Assembly: GCF_900110945.1 (NCBI RefSeq)
Contig: NZ_FOFL01000001.1
Span: 992,001-1,056,000, forward strand
Source of the DNA: Devosia sp. YR412
Lineage (GTDB): Bacteria; Pseudomonadota; Alphaproteobacteria; Rhizobiales; Devosiaceae
Direction: 5' to 3'
Length of the DNA stretch: 64,000 bases
Of this stretch, positions 37,611 through 46,028 are shown in pieces (within the stretch, counting starts at the first letter, position 1; each line of letters starts with the position of its first letter). Below the pieces are notes generated by a model. That model was not told the origin of the DNA. It did no database searches and worked only from the letters and a program-made list of their open reading frames with translations. The translations under genes and the position numbers were made by a program.

Positions 37611-38267
37611 CTAAGCGAGGAAGGGTGTTGCTGCGGCCAGTACGGCACTCTTGCTCAACGGCTTGTCGAAGGCGCCATCCCAGCCGAACTTGAGGCCGAT
37701 GCGGCGTACTTCCGAGGCGTGACGTGCTTCCACCGAATGGATCTGGAGTGCAACGGTGAGAACTTCCTTGCTGCCCATAAGATTGCCGGCCTGACCCTTG
37801 TAGGCGGCGACGCCAAGGTCTTCGAAGGTCTGGCTAAGGGTAAGGAAGGTGTCGAAGTTCTCCCAGACGTCGGCATATTTGCCACCGGCAGTGAAATCGA
37901 CGCCCGGCGCCGCCACGGCGGCCGAACCCAGCACGCCCTTGAGCAGCTTCACATGAGCGTCTTCATGCTGGCCGATGGTTCGGAACACCGACTTGTACTT
38001 GCTCGGGATGACGCCGGAGGCATTGCCCTGCTTGTAAAAGGCCGCTTCGAGATATTCCAGCGTCAGGGCAAAGTTGAGCGTGTCCTCGATTATCTTGGGC
38101 AGGCTTTGGCCAAAGGCCTGGTTGGACGCCAGCGCCAGTACCAACGGCGCGCTGGTCATGATGCCTGCCGCCTTGGCATAGCGGGAGAACATCGTGCGAC
38201 GGCCTGCGACGATGGTATCGGCCAGTTCAGGCTCGATCGCGCTCAGGATGGAATTGTGATTGCTCAT
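37611..38267 (-). CDS. Exported ferritin-like protein (copy 2 of the pair)
   Basis: This 218-residue protein has a four-helix ferritin-like core with the full di-iron pattern: Glu in LEYLEAAFY, ExxH in QHEDAH, Glu in FEDLGVAAY and ExxH in VEARHASE. The N-terminus has an Arg pair (AGRRTMFSRY) before a hydrophobic stretch ending near SNQAFGQ, so export by Tat is possible. It follows its paralogue by 11 bases and is followed by a terminator. These Ferritin_2-type proteins are often annotated as desiccation- or stress-related; the role is not established. It could bind iron or scavenge peroxide in the periplasm. Confidence 0.8.
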   Translation of the reverse strand: MSNHNSILSAIEPELADTIVAGRRTMFSRYAKAAGIMTSAPLVLALASNQAFGQSLPKIIEDTLNFALTLEYLEAAFYKQGNASGVIPSKYKSVFRTIGQHEDAHVKLLKGVLGSAAVAAPGVDFTAGGKYADVWENFDTFLTLSQTFEDLGVAAYKGQAGNLMGSKEVLTVALQIHSVEARHASEVRRIGLKFGWDGAFDKPLSKSAVLAAATPFLA

Positions 38268-38278
38268 GGCGAAAATCC

Positions 38279-38935
38279 TTACGGCAGGGTTGCGGCGGTG
38301 ACGGGCGTCTTGATGAAAGGCGCCGCGGCATTGAGCACCTTGGACGGCAGCAGGGCACCATCGAGTCCCTGGTGATCGACATTGCCGCGACCGGCGGCTT
38401 CCGCGCTGAAGGGCCGAAGCAGGTCGGCAATGGCGGCCGCATGCCGGGCCTCGATCGAGACGATCGAACCGGCGGCCACGAGATAATCGGGGTTGGAGAT
38501 CAGCTGGCCGGCGCCATTATAGGCTGCGACGCCCAGGTTCTCGAACACGTCTGCCGTGCCCAGCACGCTGGCGCGACTGGAGAAATCGACGGCGGAGAAA
38601 TCCACCTCAAGACCCGGGATGGCATTGCGACCAAGGGCACCCTTCAGGAAATCGCGATGGGCGATTTCGTGATCACGGATCTGGCGCAGGATGCGTTCAT
38701 CATTAACCTGCATCTCGCCGAACGGCGTTTCGAGAACCTGCGTATAGAAGGCCGCTTCGAGTTGTTCGAGTGCATAGGCATAGTTCAGCACGCCGATATC
38801 GCCATCGCCCAGCTCGGCGCCGAGGGCGGCGGAAATGCCGAAGTTGGGCAGCAGGGCACCGGCAACTGCCACGGTGCCGGCAGCGCCGGTCCATTTAAGC
38901 AGGTGGCGCCGGGTAAGCCTGGATTCGGTGATCAT
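38279..38935 (-). CDS. Exported ferritin-like protein with Tat signal (copy 1 of the pair)
   Basis: This 218-residue protein has a clear twin-arginine signal (TRRHLLKWTG at about 8-17, then VAVAGALLPNFG). The ferritin-like core again shows Glu in LEQLEAAFY, ExxH in DHEIAHRD, Glu in FENLGVAAY and ExxH in IEARHAAA. It is the same length as the downstream copy and clearly homologous, so the pair is an old tandem duplication. Tat export implies that it folds, perhaps with metal, in the cytoplasm first. It starts 168 bases downstream of the type I secretion genes and may have its own promoter there. Confidence 0.83.
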   Translation of the reverse strand: MITESRLTRRHLLKWTGAAGTVAVAGALLPNFGISAALGAELGDGDIGVLNYAYALEQLEAAFYTQVLETPFGEMQVNDERILRQIRDHEIAHRDFLKGALGRNAIPGLEVDFSAVDFSSRASVLGTADVFENLGVAAYNGAGQLISNPDYLVAAGSIVSIEARHAAAIADLLRPFSAEAAGRGNVDHQGLDGALLPSKVLNAAAPFIKTPVTAATLP

Positions 38936-39103
38936 GATCGAAGTCTCCGTTGGCTGGTAACTGCAAGCAGCTACGGAGATGAGGTGATCAAGTTTCGATC
39001 ACATTTAACCAGTGAGCAAGTAAAACGCAGGAACTATTTCCACCGGGTGCCGTTCGCCGGCGCGATGCGAAGAATTTGGCAGCGCATACTGTCCAACCAC
39101 CCG

Positions 39104-40051
39104 TTAGAGCAGGCTAAGGGCGTTGAGGCCGTTGCCTGACTGATGATCGGTCACGTCAATATAGCTTAGACCAAGCAGCCCCAACCCACCACCGTCGCCG
39201 CCGGTCATGAATGTGCTGGCCACCTCACCCAGCAGGGGAATTTCGAGACTGTCGCTGGCACCGTCAGCGTAGAAGATTTCCGACAGCAGGCCGCCAGACC
39301 CTTCCAGGCCGTCATTGCCAAGCAGCGACGAGGGCAGGTCCAACAGGTCCGTGTCACCCAGGATGCTGGATGGGATATCAGCTACCTCACCGAGCACTCC
39401 GTCGGCGATCCCCGAGGTCGCATCCAGCACATTTGCAATGATGCCGGGCGGGTCGATCTGAGCCAGAATGCCGTCAGGCAGGCTTTGGGTCTCGGCCAGA
39501 AGGGAGCCGATATCGAGATTGGCCACGATCTGCTGGGCGGAGGCCATTATGTCGCCGGCGATGGACTGGCCCAGATCATCCGCTGACAGGCCTGGCTCGG
39601 CATTGCCGATCACCTTGACCAGGGTTGCCGTCATCTGCTCGGAGAGCTCGCTCACCAATTGGGTCTGCATCGGAGCCGGGATGGAATTGGCGACAGCGAC
39701 ATCGGTCGCCCCTTGCGGCAGTGAGTAGGCAGATACGGGCGGCGGGGTCTGCGCGGGGTCCGCCTGATGCACCAACGGCTGGGGAGCAATCGGGGCACTT
39801 TCCGGTGCAGGCGCCTCGGTGTCGGCCGCCTGAGCTGCCAAGGTCTCTCCGTCGTGTCGCTGGGCCGTGTCCGGCGCTGGCGAAGGCGCCACGTCCTGGC
39901 CATCCGGCATAGCGCCCTGCGCCTGCATGGTGCCCAGCACCAGACCGCCTGCCGCGGCGCCGATGGCGATGGCTTCTGCCACTGGCGCGTGTGCGGCCTG
40001 CTGTGGCCTCGTACTGGTGTCGTCCTGCCGCTTCTGCCTGCGCGGTGCCAT
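39104..40051 (-). CDS. Acidic, low-complexity protein linked to type I secretion; candidate substrate or anchored partner
   Basis: I do not recognise this 315-residue protein. Residues 1-15 are basic (MAPRRQKRQDD). Residues 22-42 are hydrophobic and Ala/Gly-rich (AIAIGAAAGGLVLG) and may span the membrane. Residues 50-125 are Pro/Ala-rich and probably disordered. From residue 147 to the end there is no Lys or Arg, and the stretch is rich in Asp, Gly, Leu and Ile (SSILGDTDLLDLPSSLLG, GGDGGGLGLLGL), ending NALSLL. Low basic content and a hydrophobic C-terminus are usual in type I secretion substrates. It starts 10 bases after the HlyD-type gene stop. An alternative is an inner-membrane protein helping the exporter. 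Confidence 0.6.
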   Translation of the reverse strand: MAPRRQKRQDDTSTRPQQAAHAPVAEAIAIGAAAGGLVLGTMQAQGAMPDGQDVAPSPAPDTAQRHDGETLAAQAADTEAPAPESAPIAPQPLVHQADPAQTPPPVSAYSLPQGATDVAVANSIPAPMQTQLVSELSEQMTATLVKVIGNAEPGLSADDLGQSIAGDIMASAQQIVANLDIGSLLAETQSLPDGILAQIDPPGIIANVLDATSGIADGVLGEVADIPSSILGDTDLLDLPSSLLGNDGLEGSGGLLSEIFYADGASDSLEIPLLGEVASTFMTGGDGGGLGLLGLSYIDVTDHQSGNGLNALSLL

Positions 40052-40061
40052 GGAAGCCTCC

Positions 40062-41375
40062 TTATCGTTCGCGGAAAGCGCCGCTCACTTCGTCGAGCAG
40101 CGGACTGGTGAGATAGTCAATGAGTGTGCGACCCTTGGTGGGAATGACCACCTGGATCGGCATGCCGGATGTGAGATCAAGGCCCGCCTCGGCCACCTGC
40201 TGCGCATCGAGCGCGATCTGGAGCGCGTAATAGGACTGCCCGCTTCGCTCATCGACGACGCGGTCGGCCGAGACGGTCTGGACCGTGCCGCTGAGACGCG
40301 GGCGGGTCGAGGCCGGCAGCGACAGCAGCCGCAGATCGGCGATTTCGCCGCGCGCCACGTCGGTCACATCGGCCAGCCGCATCTGCGCTTCGACAATCAT
40401 CGGCGCGTCGCTGGGCACGATGCCGAGCAGCTCCTGCCCAGGCGAGATCACCCCACCCTCGGTATAGACTGCGAGCCCCACCACCGTGCCATTGTCCGTG
40501 GCGACGATTTCGGTGCGGGCCAAGGCATCCTGCGCCGCTGCAAGGCGTGGCGTCAGACCGGCGAGCGCGGCCTGGTTGGCGCGCAGGCCTTCGCTCACCT
40601 CGGACTGGCGTTCACGCGACAGTCCCGCAATCTCGAAATCGGCTTCCGCCATGGCCTTGCTCGCCGAAGCGACATCGCTGCGCCGCACGGAAATCTGGGA
40701 ATCGATATCATTGAGCGCGCGTTCCTGTTCCAGCACGCGATTGCGCTCGATCAGCTGCTGCGCCAGCAGCGCCTTCGCATCTTCCAGCTCGCCGGCGATC
40801 GACGCGCGTTGGGTTTCTAGCCCGGCTATCTGCGCCTCAGCCGAGGTGACGCGCTCTGCCAACTGGGCTTTCTGCTGTTCCAGCACATTGGCGCTCGTCT
40901 CGAACTGCTCGGCTCGGGCGGCCATCAGCGCCCTCTCGCTGTTCATCGCCTGCTGCACGCCTGGCTGATCAACGTGCGACAACAGACTATCGCCAAAGCG
41001 CGGTTCGGTTTCTCCAGCCTGTTCCGCGAGGAGCCGGCCCTGTGCCGCCAGCAACGTATCGCGCTCAGAGGCGAGCACTTCGAACTGCGCCTTGGGTTCG
41101 GCATCGGAGAGACGCATCAGCACCTCCCCTGCCCGCACGGTATCCCCCTCGCGCACCAGCAGTTTAGAGACCACGCCGCCATAGGGATGCTGCACCGCCT
41201 TGCGGCCGCCTTCGGCCTGCAGCACGCCATTGGCAACGACAGCGCCGGACAGCGGGGCCAGCGCGCCCCAGCCAAGCATGGCTATGATGAAGACCACGAT
41301 GACCACGGCACCTAGCCTGGCCGGCGTACCCGGATTCATGAACTTTTTCTGAAGCGTTTCGCTCGGGGTCATCAC
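40062..41375 (-). CDS. Type I secretion periplasmic adaptor (HlyD/AprE/PrtE family)
   Basis: This 437-residue adaptor has one N-terminal membrane helix (LGAVVIVVFIIAMLGWGALAPL, 21-42), the lipoyl/barrel segment GVVANGVLQAEGGRKAVQHPYGGVV, a long coiled coil at about 100-280, and a C-terminal beta-barrel domain ending GRTLIDYLTSPLLDEV, which is a PrtE/AprE marker. It would join the ABC exporter to a TolC-like outer-membrane channel, which is not encoded here. ATG 41375 overlaps the exporter stop; a second ATG follows directly at 41372. Confidence 0.92.
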   Translation of the reverse strand: MMTPSETLQKKFMNPGTPARLGAVVIVVFIIAMLGWGALAPLSGAVVANGVLQAEGGRKAVQHPYGGVVSKLLVREGDTVRAGEVLMRLSDAEPKAQFEVLASERDTLLAAQGRLLAEQAGETEPRFGDSLLSHVDQPGVQQAMNSERALMAARAEQFETSANVLEQQKAQLAERVTSAEAQIAGLETQRASIAGELEDAKALLAQQLIERNRVLEQERALNDIDSQISVRRSDVASASKAMAEADFEIAGLSRERQSEVSEGLRANQAALAGLTPRLAAAQDALARTEIVATDNGTVVGLAVYTEGGVISPGQELLGIVPSDAPMIVEAQMRLADVTDVARGEIADLRLLSLPASTRPRLSGTVQTVSADRVVDERSGQSYYALQIALDAQQVAEAGLDLTSGMPIQVVIPTKGRTLIDYLTSPLLDEVSGAFRER

Positions 41376-43078
41376 TCGGCCGCCTTCATTTCCGGAACCA
41401 CTGTTTCCTTGATGTGGCGATAGACCTCTTCCTGCGGGGCGAGGATTTCGAGGCGCCCATTGCGGATGAACATCAGCCGATCGACAACCTCGAGCACGGT
41501 GGTGCGATGGGTAACCAGCACGATGGTGGTGCCGCTGGCCTTGAGTGCGTCCAGCGCGTGGCGCAGGCCAGTTTCGCCGGCGGTATCGAGATTGGCATTG
41601 GGCTCGTCGAGCACCAAGAGCGCCGGCTGGCCGAGCAGTGCTCGGGCGAGCCCCAGACGTTGGCGCTGTCCCCCGGAAAGCCCAACACCCTCCGGCCCGA
41701 GCTCGGTATCATACTGCTTGGGCAGGCCCAGGATCATGTCGTGGATGCCGGCTTTTTTGGCTGCGATGACGATTTCTTCAATGTCGGCCTCGCCAAAACG
41801 CGCGATGTTTTCGCGTACTGTGCCGGCAAAGAGGCCGACATCCTGAGGCAGATAGCCGATGTTGCGGCCCAGCAAGGTCGGGTCCCAGTTCCTGTAGCTC
41901 AGCCCGCCAAAAGCCAGCGTGCCGGAGCTCGCCGGAACAGCGCCGATGATCAGCTTGGCCAGGGTCGACTTGCCGGAGCCGCTCGGGCCGACGATGCCGA
42001 TGGCCTCGCCGGGCCGGATAGAGAAGCTGATGTCGCGCAGGATGGGTTCGGGCCGCGACGGCAGTGCATAGACCAGATGTTCGGCATCCAAGCCGTTCCG
42101 GTCGGCGGGCACCACGGTCTTTTCTTCGCGACTGGGCACTTCACCCAGCAGCCTGCCCACTTCGCGATAGGCGCTGCGCGCTTCGGTAAATTGTTTCCAG
42201 GTCGCGACACCCTGTTCCACCGGCACCAGTGCGCGTCCCATGATGATAGAGGCCGCAAAGATAGTGGCCGGCTGGATCGAGCCGCCAATGGCCAGCCAAG
42301 CGCCGGCGCCCAGCATCAGCGCCTGCAGTAAGAGACGGGCAAAGCGGATTCCCGAAGACACTACCGCATTGCGATCGCTGGCCATGCCCTGGCTGGCCAG
42401 CATGGTATCGCGGCTGCGCTGCCAGTGGCCTTCAATGGCGGGCTGCATGCCCATGGCGACGACCACATCGGAATGGCGCAGGATGTTTTCGCTGAAAGCA
42501 TAGGCCCGGTTGCCCTCGCTCTCAGCAACCCGCAGCGAGGGGCGCGTCGTGCGCTCGTTGACCAGAGCCAGCAGCAGCAGAATAGCCGCGCCAACGGTGG
42601 ACACGATGCCCAGCACGGGGTGGATCAAGAAAAGCAGCAGCAGATAGAGCGGGATCCAGGGCAGGTCGAAGGCGAAATAGATGCCCGGCCCGGTGATGAA
42701 GGTTCGGAACTGATCGAGCTGGCGCAGGCTTTGGCTGCCCTTGGAATAGCCCAGCCGCGCCGACTTGCGCACCAGCGCATCGAAAACGCGTCCGGCCAGT
42801 GAGCGGTCGAGCCGCATACCAGCGCGAACCAGAAGCTGGGCGCGCAGCGCATCGAGTGCGCCCATTGTCAGCAAAGCGCAAACGAGAATGAGCGTGAGCA
42901 GTACCAGCGTGGTGACGTTTTCGGACACCAGTACGCGGTTGTAGATCTGCATCAGATAAAGCGGGGAGCTGAGATAGAGCAGATTGATGACGCCGCTGAA
43001 CACGCCCGCGACCGCAAAATGCGGGACCTGTTCCCGAACGGCAGTGCTCAGTTCATTATTGTTTTTGTCGGCAGCCAT
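41372..43078 (-). CDS. Type I secretion ABC exporter, membrane domain plus ATPase (AprD/PrtD type)
   Basis: This 568-residue exporter has a six-helix membrane domain (about 15-290; VFSGVINLLYLSSPLYLMQIYNRVL is the PrtD-type opening) and an ATPase domain with Walker A GPSGSGKST, signature LSGGQRQRLGLARALL, Walker B LLVLDEPNANLD and a switch His in LVTHRTT. There is no N-terminal peptidase domain, so substrates need not have a double-Gly leader and are probably recognised by their C-termini. ATG 43078 is chosen over a longer frame because PrtD homologues begin here. It follows the small acidic protein gene by 64 bases holding a terminator-like hairpin. Confidence 0.9.
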   Translation of the reverse strand: MAADKNNNELSTAVREQVPHFAVAGVFSGVINLLYLSSPLYLMQIYNRVLVSENVTTLVLLTLILVCALLTMGALDALRAQLLVRAGMRLDRSLAGRVFDALVRKSARLGYSKGSQSLRQLDQFRTFITGPGIYFAFDLPWIPLYLLLLFLIHPVLGIVSTVGAAILLLLALVNERTTRPSLRVAESEGNRAYAFSENILRHSDVVVAMGMQPAIEGHWQRSRDTMLASQGMASDRNAVVSSGIRFARLLLQALMLGAGAWLAIGGSIQPATIFAASIIMGRALVPVEQGVATWKQFTEARSAYREVGRLLGEVPSREEKTVVPADRNGLDAEHLVYALPSRPEPILRDISFSIRPGEAIGIVGPSGSGKSTLAKLIIGAVPASSGTLAFGGLSYRNWDPTLLGRNIGYLPQDVGLFAGTVRENIARFGEADIEEIVIAAKKAGIHDMILGLPKQYDTELGPEGVGLSGGQRQRLGLARALLGQPALLVLDEPNANLDTAGETGLRHALDALKASGTTIVLVTHRTTVLEVVDRLMFIRNGRLEILAPQEEVYRHIKETVVPEMKAAE

Positions 43079-43096
43079 TCGAACACCCTGAGACGC

Positions 43097-43124
43097 AAAA
43101 GGCGGGGTTCTTGCGAACCCCGCC
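43097..43124 (-). terminator. Terminator-like hairpin (attenuator) between the small acidic gene and the exporter gene
   Basis: GGCGGGGTTC and GAACCCCGCC form a perfect 10-bp stem around TTGC. On the minus strand it is followed by TTTT. It would end most transcripts after the 97-residue protein while some read through into the exporter genes. Confidence 0.75.
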
Positions 43125-43142
43125 AAATCCTGTGGACCCTGC

Positions 43143-43436
43143 TTAAAGCAGGCCACCCAGCAGGCCACCGCTATCGCTATCGGTCACCTGCGTGTCCGAG
43201 CTGTCGCTGGACGAGCTGGAACCCAGATAGATCGGAGCGCCGAGGCCGAGGCTCAGACCACCAATGCCAGTGAACGACGAGGAGTCGCCGTCATCATCGG
43301 TGCTGGACGAATGCAGGACATCTTCGAGAGCGAAGCCAAAGACGGGATTAGCGCCCACTTCATTGTTCGAAGTATCCGAGTTCTCAGAGATGGAAGCGTT
43401 GTCGCCACCACCAAGAAGATTATCAAGAATCGACAT
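43143..43436 (-). CDS. Small Ser/Asp/Gly-rich acidic protein, probable type I secretion substrate
   Basis: This 97-residue protein is not one I recognise. I count 21 Ser and 12 Asp, and no Lys, Arg or Cys. It opens with MSILDNLLGGGDN, has an ordered-looking middle (ANPVFGFALEDVLHSS) and a Gly/Leu patch (TGIGGLSLGLGAPIYLG), then a Ser/Asp run and the tail GGLLGGLL. There is no signal peptide. A GAAGGAAC ribosome-binding site lies 5 bases before ATG 43436. First place in a type I secretion operon, acidic composition and a hydrophobic C-terminus make it the likely exported product. Asp/Ser runs might bind calcium or adopt disorder. It is not an RTX protein: no GGxGxDxxx repeats. Confidence 0.72.
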   Translation of the reverse strand: MSILDNLLGGGDNASISENSDTSNNEVGANPVFGFALEDVLHSSSTDDDGDSSSFTGIGGLSLGLGAPIYLGSSSSSDSSDTQVTDSDSGGLLGGLL

Positions 43437-43997
43437 TTTATTGTTCCTTCTTCGTTGCCCGTTCTGCGGGCGTGGGAGTTACACTTGCGTGTCTCTCATG
43501 AGTGACCCGCTGTTGCGGTGTCGGGGAGGGTAATCCGCTCGGGGTGCATGCGTTCCGCGTTATGTTGCGGTGAAAAAAGTGATCGGAATCAAATCCTTGG
43601 ATTTGAGCCTTTAAAATGCGCGATAACGTTTCTGTCAGCCAAACTGCCCCCTCAGCGCCACAATTGGAACGTGCGCGTGCTCGCGCGAAGGTATTGATGA
43701 CAGGGGTGTTGCCACGTGAGGCGCGGCGGCCGCAGCGGGAGCATCTTCCCAAGCGGCTCTGTGCGTTTTCGACCAAGCCTGTTAGCTGCGGTGTTGTCGC
43801 TCTATTTAACGGACGCTGCACGGCCAGCGAAGGCGGGACTGTTTAGTGTTGTCTGCTTTGGCCCCGCGAAGCTACCACCCTCGTATTCGCGGTAACAGAT
43901 CCGCTGAAACGTGACGGAACGTATGTGGCCGCGCATCCTTGTGGTCCGCGATGCGCCAATGCCCGGCCTCCCGCCGAGTGCGCATCAAGGAGACAAT
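43437..43997. other. 561-base divergent intergenic region
   Basis: This stretch lies between the type I secretion operon and the DUF4142 gene. Open frames on both strands are Arg/Pro-rich, lack good ribosome-binding sites and look spurious. A short inverted repeat AAATCC TT GGATTT lies at 43591-43604. Promoters for both directions must lie here, but I cannot place them with confidence. Confidence 0.5.
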
Positions 43998-44537
43998 ATG
44001 GATCGTCGTGTAATTCTGACGGGGGTGGCTATGACGATAGCCTCCCCGCTAATCCTTCGCACCGCCGCATTCGCCGCTATGATCGACCCCAAAGCGGCAA
44101 AGACAGAAGCGGATTTCCGAAACGGCGTCATTGGGCCTGCCGAGCTGTCGCTGGCGACAAGCAAGATCGCCGTTGAGAAGGCGACCAACGAACACGCCAA
44201 GATTTTTGCCGGATACGAGCTTGCCGAGGCGATGGCGGTCACCGAGGTCTTGCGTGATCTCGGCACCGAAGTGCCGGCGATGGATGAGAAGGCCCAGGCG
44301 ACCCTGAGCAAGATCGAAGCTGCGTCCGGCGCAGAGTTTGACGTGGCCTATATCCAGGCACAGCTCGAAAACCACGAGTATCTGCGCGACCTGGCCGAAG
44401 GCTTCCTCGCTAACTCGTCGGCGAGCAACACGGACATGGCCGAAATGCATGGCCGCCATCTGGCGACCCTGTCACACGCCGTGTTTAAGGAACATGTCGA
44501 TATCACCAGCCGCATTTTGGCTGAGCTGCGGGCATAG
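43998..44537 (+). CDS. DUF4142-family exported protein
   Basis: This 179-residue protein has an N-terminal signal (MDRRVILTGVAMTIASPLIL, with RR and cleavage near AFA) and a helical DUF4142 domain: FRNGVIGPAELSLATSKIAVEKATNEHAKIFAGYELAEAMAV, then FDVAYIQAQLENHEYL. The family is a four-helix, ferritin-like fold of unknown function, usually in the periplasm. ATG 43998 follows AAGGAGA; a longer frame begins at 43911 but would bury the signal. The gene stands alone, followed by a GC-rich hairpin. Confidence 0.85.
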   Translation: MDRRVILTGVAMTIASPLILRTAAFAAMIDPKAAKTEADFRNGVIGPAELSLATSKIAVEKATNEHAKIFAGYELAEAMAVTEVLRDLGTEVPAMDEKAQATLSKIEAASGAEFDVAYIQAQLENHEYLRDLAEGFLANSSASNTDMAEMHGRHLATLSHAVFKEHVDITSRILAELRA

Positions 44538-44545
44538 GCCAATCA

Positions 44546-44565
44546 CCCCGGGTCTCGGCCCGGGG
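44546..44565. terminator. GC-rich hairpin after the DUF4142 gene
   Basis: CCCCGGG (44546-44552) and CCCGGGG (44559-44565) pair around TCTCGG. No T tract follows, so termination is probable but not certain. Confidence 0.45.
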
Positions 44566-44609
44566 TTACCAATCACATCCTGTCTGTCAGGCAAATATGT
44601 ACGATGGTC

Positions 44610-45038
44610 CTACCAAGGGATCACAACCAGCAGGATGCAGGCGATAATGTTTGAGACCAGGAAATAAGGCGCGTTCAGCAGGGCATACTGCAGAGGGCGG
44701 GGGAACAGTGGATTGATGGCGATGTTGAACGCCATCGGCACCAGAAAGCCCAGGCCGATGATCAGGCCAAGCAGCGCCGCGTCACCAGAATGGGTGATGC
44801 CAAGAGCTGCAATGAAGTATGCGTCCGCGATGACATTCACTAGGCCGCACAGAATGGGTCCAAGGATAAAGATCAGACCAGGCGTCGCCTGCTGCTCTCG
44901 TGGCAGATTTTCTCGCCCGGTTACGTAGAGATATTGCTTGGGAACGATCGCCATGAAGTAGGCAGCGCCAAGCGCGGCGAAGACAAATGTGCCAGCGACA
45001 ACGGCGAGCCAGTGAATTCCGGCAAATGGGGCAAGCAT
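44610..45038 (-). CDS. DUF1761-family small membrane protein
   Basis: This 142-residue protein has four hydrophobic segments: LAVVAGTFVFAALGAAYFMAI (about 11-31), GLIFILGPILCGLVNVIADAYFIAALG, LLGLIIGLGFLVPMAFNIAI and FLVSNIIACILLVVIPW. Layout and length fit DUF1761, inner-membrane proteins of unknown function. It is convergent with the DUF4142 gene and divergent from the SnoaL-like gene. No partner is evident. Confidence 0.7.
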   Translation of the reverse strand: MLAPFAGIHWLAVVAGTFVFAALGAAYFMAIVPKQYLYVTGRENLPREQQATPGLIFILGPILCGLVNVIADAYFIAALGITHSGDAALLGLIIGLGFLVPMAFNIAINPLFPRPLQYALLNAPYFLVSNIIACILLVVIPW

Positions 45039-45154
45039 ACGGGACAGTCCTTTGGTAGCAGGCGGTTGATAGGTTTCTTATAGTTCAGCCCAACTGACAA
45101 TTTCGGGCAGTTGGATTGTCGGTTGAGAATTGAATGTGGATGCATGGTGAGGCG

Positions 45155-45340
45155 CTAAGACATCGGCAAAATCTCGGATTTTCGCGTTTGGGTCTCCGGC
45201 TTCTTCACGATGGCGATGTCGCGCAGCGGCATGTAGTGTCCGGATTTGGGCAGCGCCTCGAAGTTGGCCACTGCGATCGGATTGGCCGACAGACATTGCG
45301 CTATATCGTTCGTGATGCGCCTCGCGCTTGGCGGGGGATA
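45155..45340 (-). pseudogene. Possible 3' remnant of a decayed gene
   Basis: Inside the 407-base gap 45039-45445, the minus-strand reading ending at TAG 45155 shows strong third-position GC bias for about 55 codons (NPIAVANFEALPKSG, HYMPLRDIAIVKKPE) and then an AT-richer tail. Further upstream the frame runs opposite the SnoaL gene and loses this character. I cannot name the parent family. The rest of the gap shows nothing recognisable. Confidence 0.25.
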
Positions 45341-45445
45341 AGCGCATATGCCTTCTCCGTTTGACCGTCCTATGGCCGTTGGCCCAGGCCGGAACGATTG
45401 ATCATGCTGTGCCGTTTGCACGAGGAACCAAAAGGGTAGGACGCC

Positions 45446-45853
45446 ATGAGCCAAGAGCAAAATATCGAACAGCAGAAGAAGTTTGGTGCGGCTGCACAAA
45501 GCGGCGCGTTTGAACAATTCGCCGAGCTGGTTGCGCCGGACTGCATTGATCACGATCCAGCACCTGGGCAGGTTGCCGGTCCAGAAGGCTATGCGACGTT
45601 TTTCGGCGCGTTGCGCACGGCCTTCCCGGATATGAAGATCGACCCGATCCATCTGGTTGCTGACGCAGACAATGTCGCCTTCGCCTACACGCTGACGGGC
45701 ACTCACCGTGGCACATTCATGAATGTGCCACCAACGGGAAAGCCCATCAAAGTGCGCGGTCTGCAGATCTCAAAATTCAGCGATGGAAAAATGGTCGAAC
45801 GTTGGGGCAGTTCCGACGAGCTCGGCATCCTTAAGCAACTCGGCGCAGCCTGA
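45446..45853 (+). CDS. SnoaL-like (ester cyclase/NTF2-fold) protein
   Basis: This 135-residue protein has the SnoaL-like cone-shaped fold: helix AQSGAFEQFAELVAPDCIDHDPAPG, then GPEGYATFFGALRTAFPDMKI, the strand VAFAYTLTGTHRG and NVPPTGKPIKVRGLQISKFSDGKMVERW. These proteins range from polyketide cyclases to uncharacterised stress proteins. The GTAGGA site lies 6 bases upstream of ATG 45446. It stands alone, 175 bases before homospermidine synthase. Confidence 0.85.
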   Translation: MSQEQNIEQQKKFGAAAQSGAFEQFAELVAPDCIDHDPAPGQVAGPEGYATFFGALRTAFPDMKIDPIHLVADADNVAFAYTLTGTHRGTFMNVPPTGKPIKVRGLQISKFSDGKMVERWGSSDELGILKQLGAA

Positions 45854-46028
45854 TTAAAGTTTACTTACGCTAGCCAGCTTCGATCTGGGTCCGAAAGCCC
45901 TCGGCAAATCCCGTGTCGAGGTGCTTGGCCCGAGTGCCAATTGTTCACGCCGACCTGCTTTTCGCTCAACAGGCTGCGATGAGTCTATCCAACAACTAGC
46001 AACCATTCCGGTGACTGCATGCTGTGAG

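Noticed and set aside
43438..43846. Small frames in the gap upstream of the type I secretion operon (127 codons minus, 76 codons plus)
   Set aside because: Arg/Thr/Pro-rich, poor ribosome-binding sites and no coding bias; they overlap each other.
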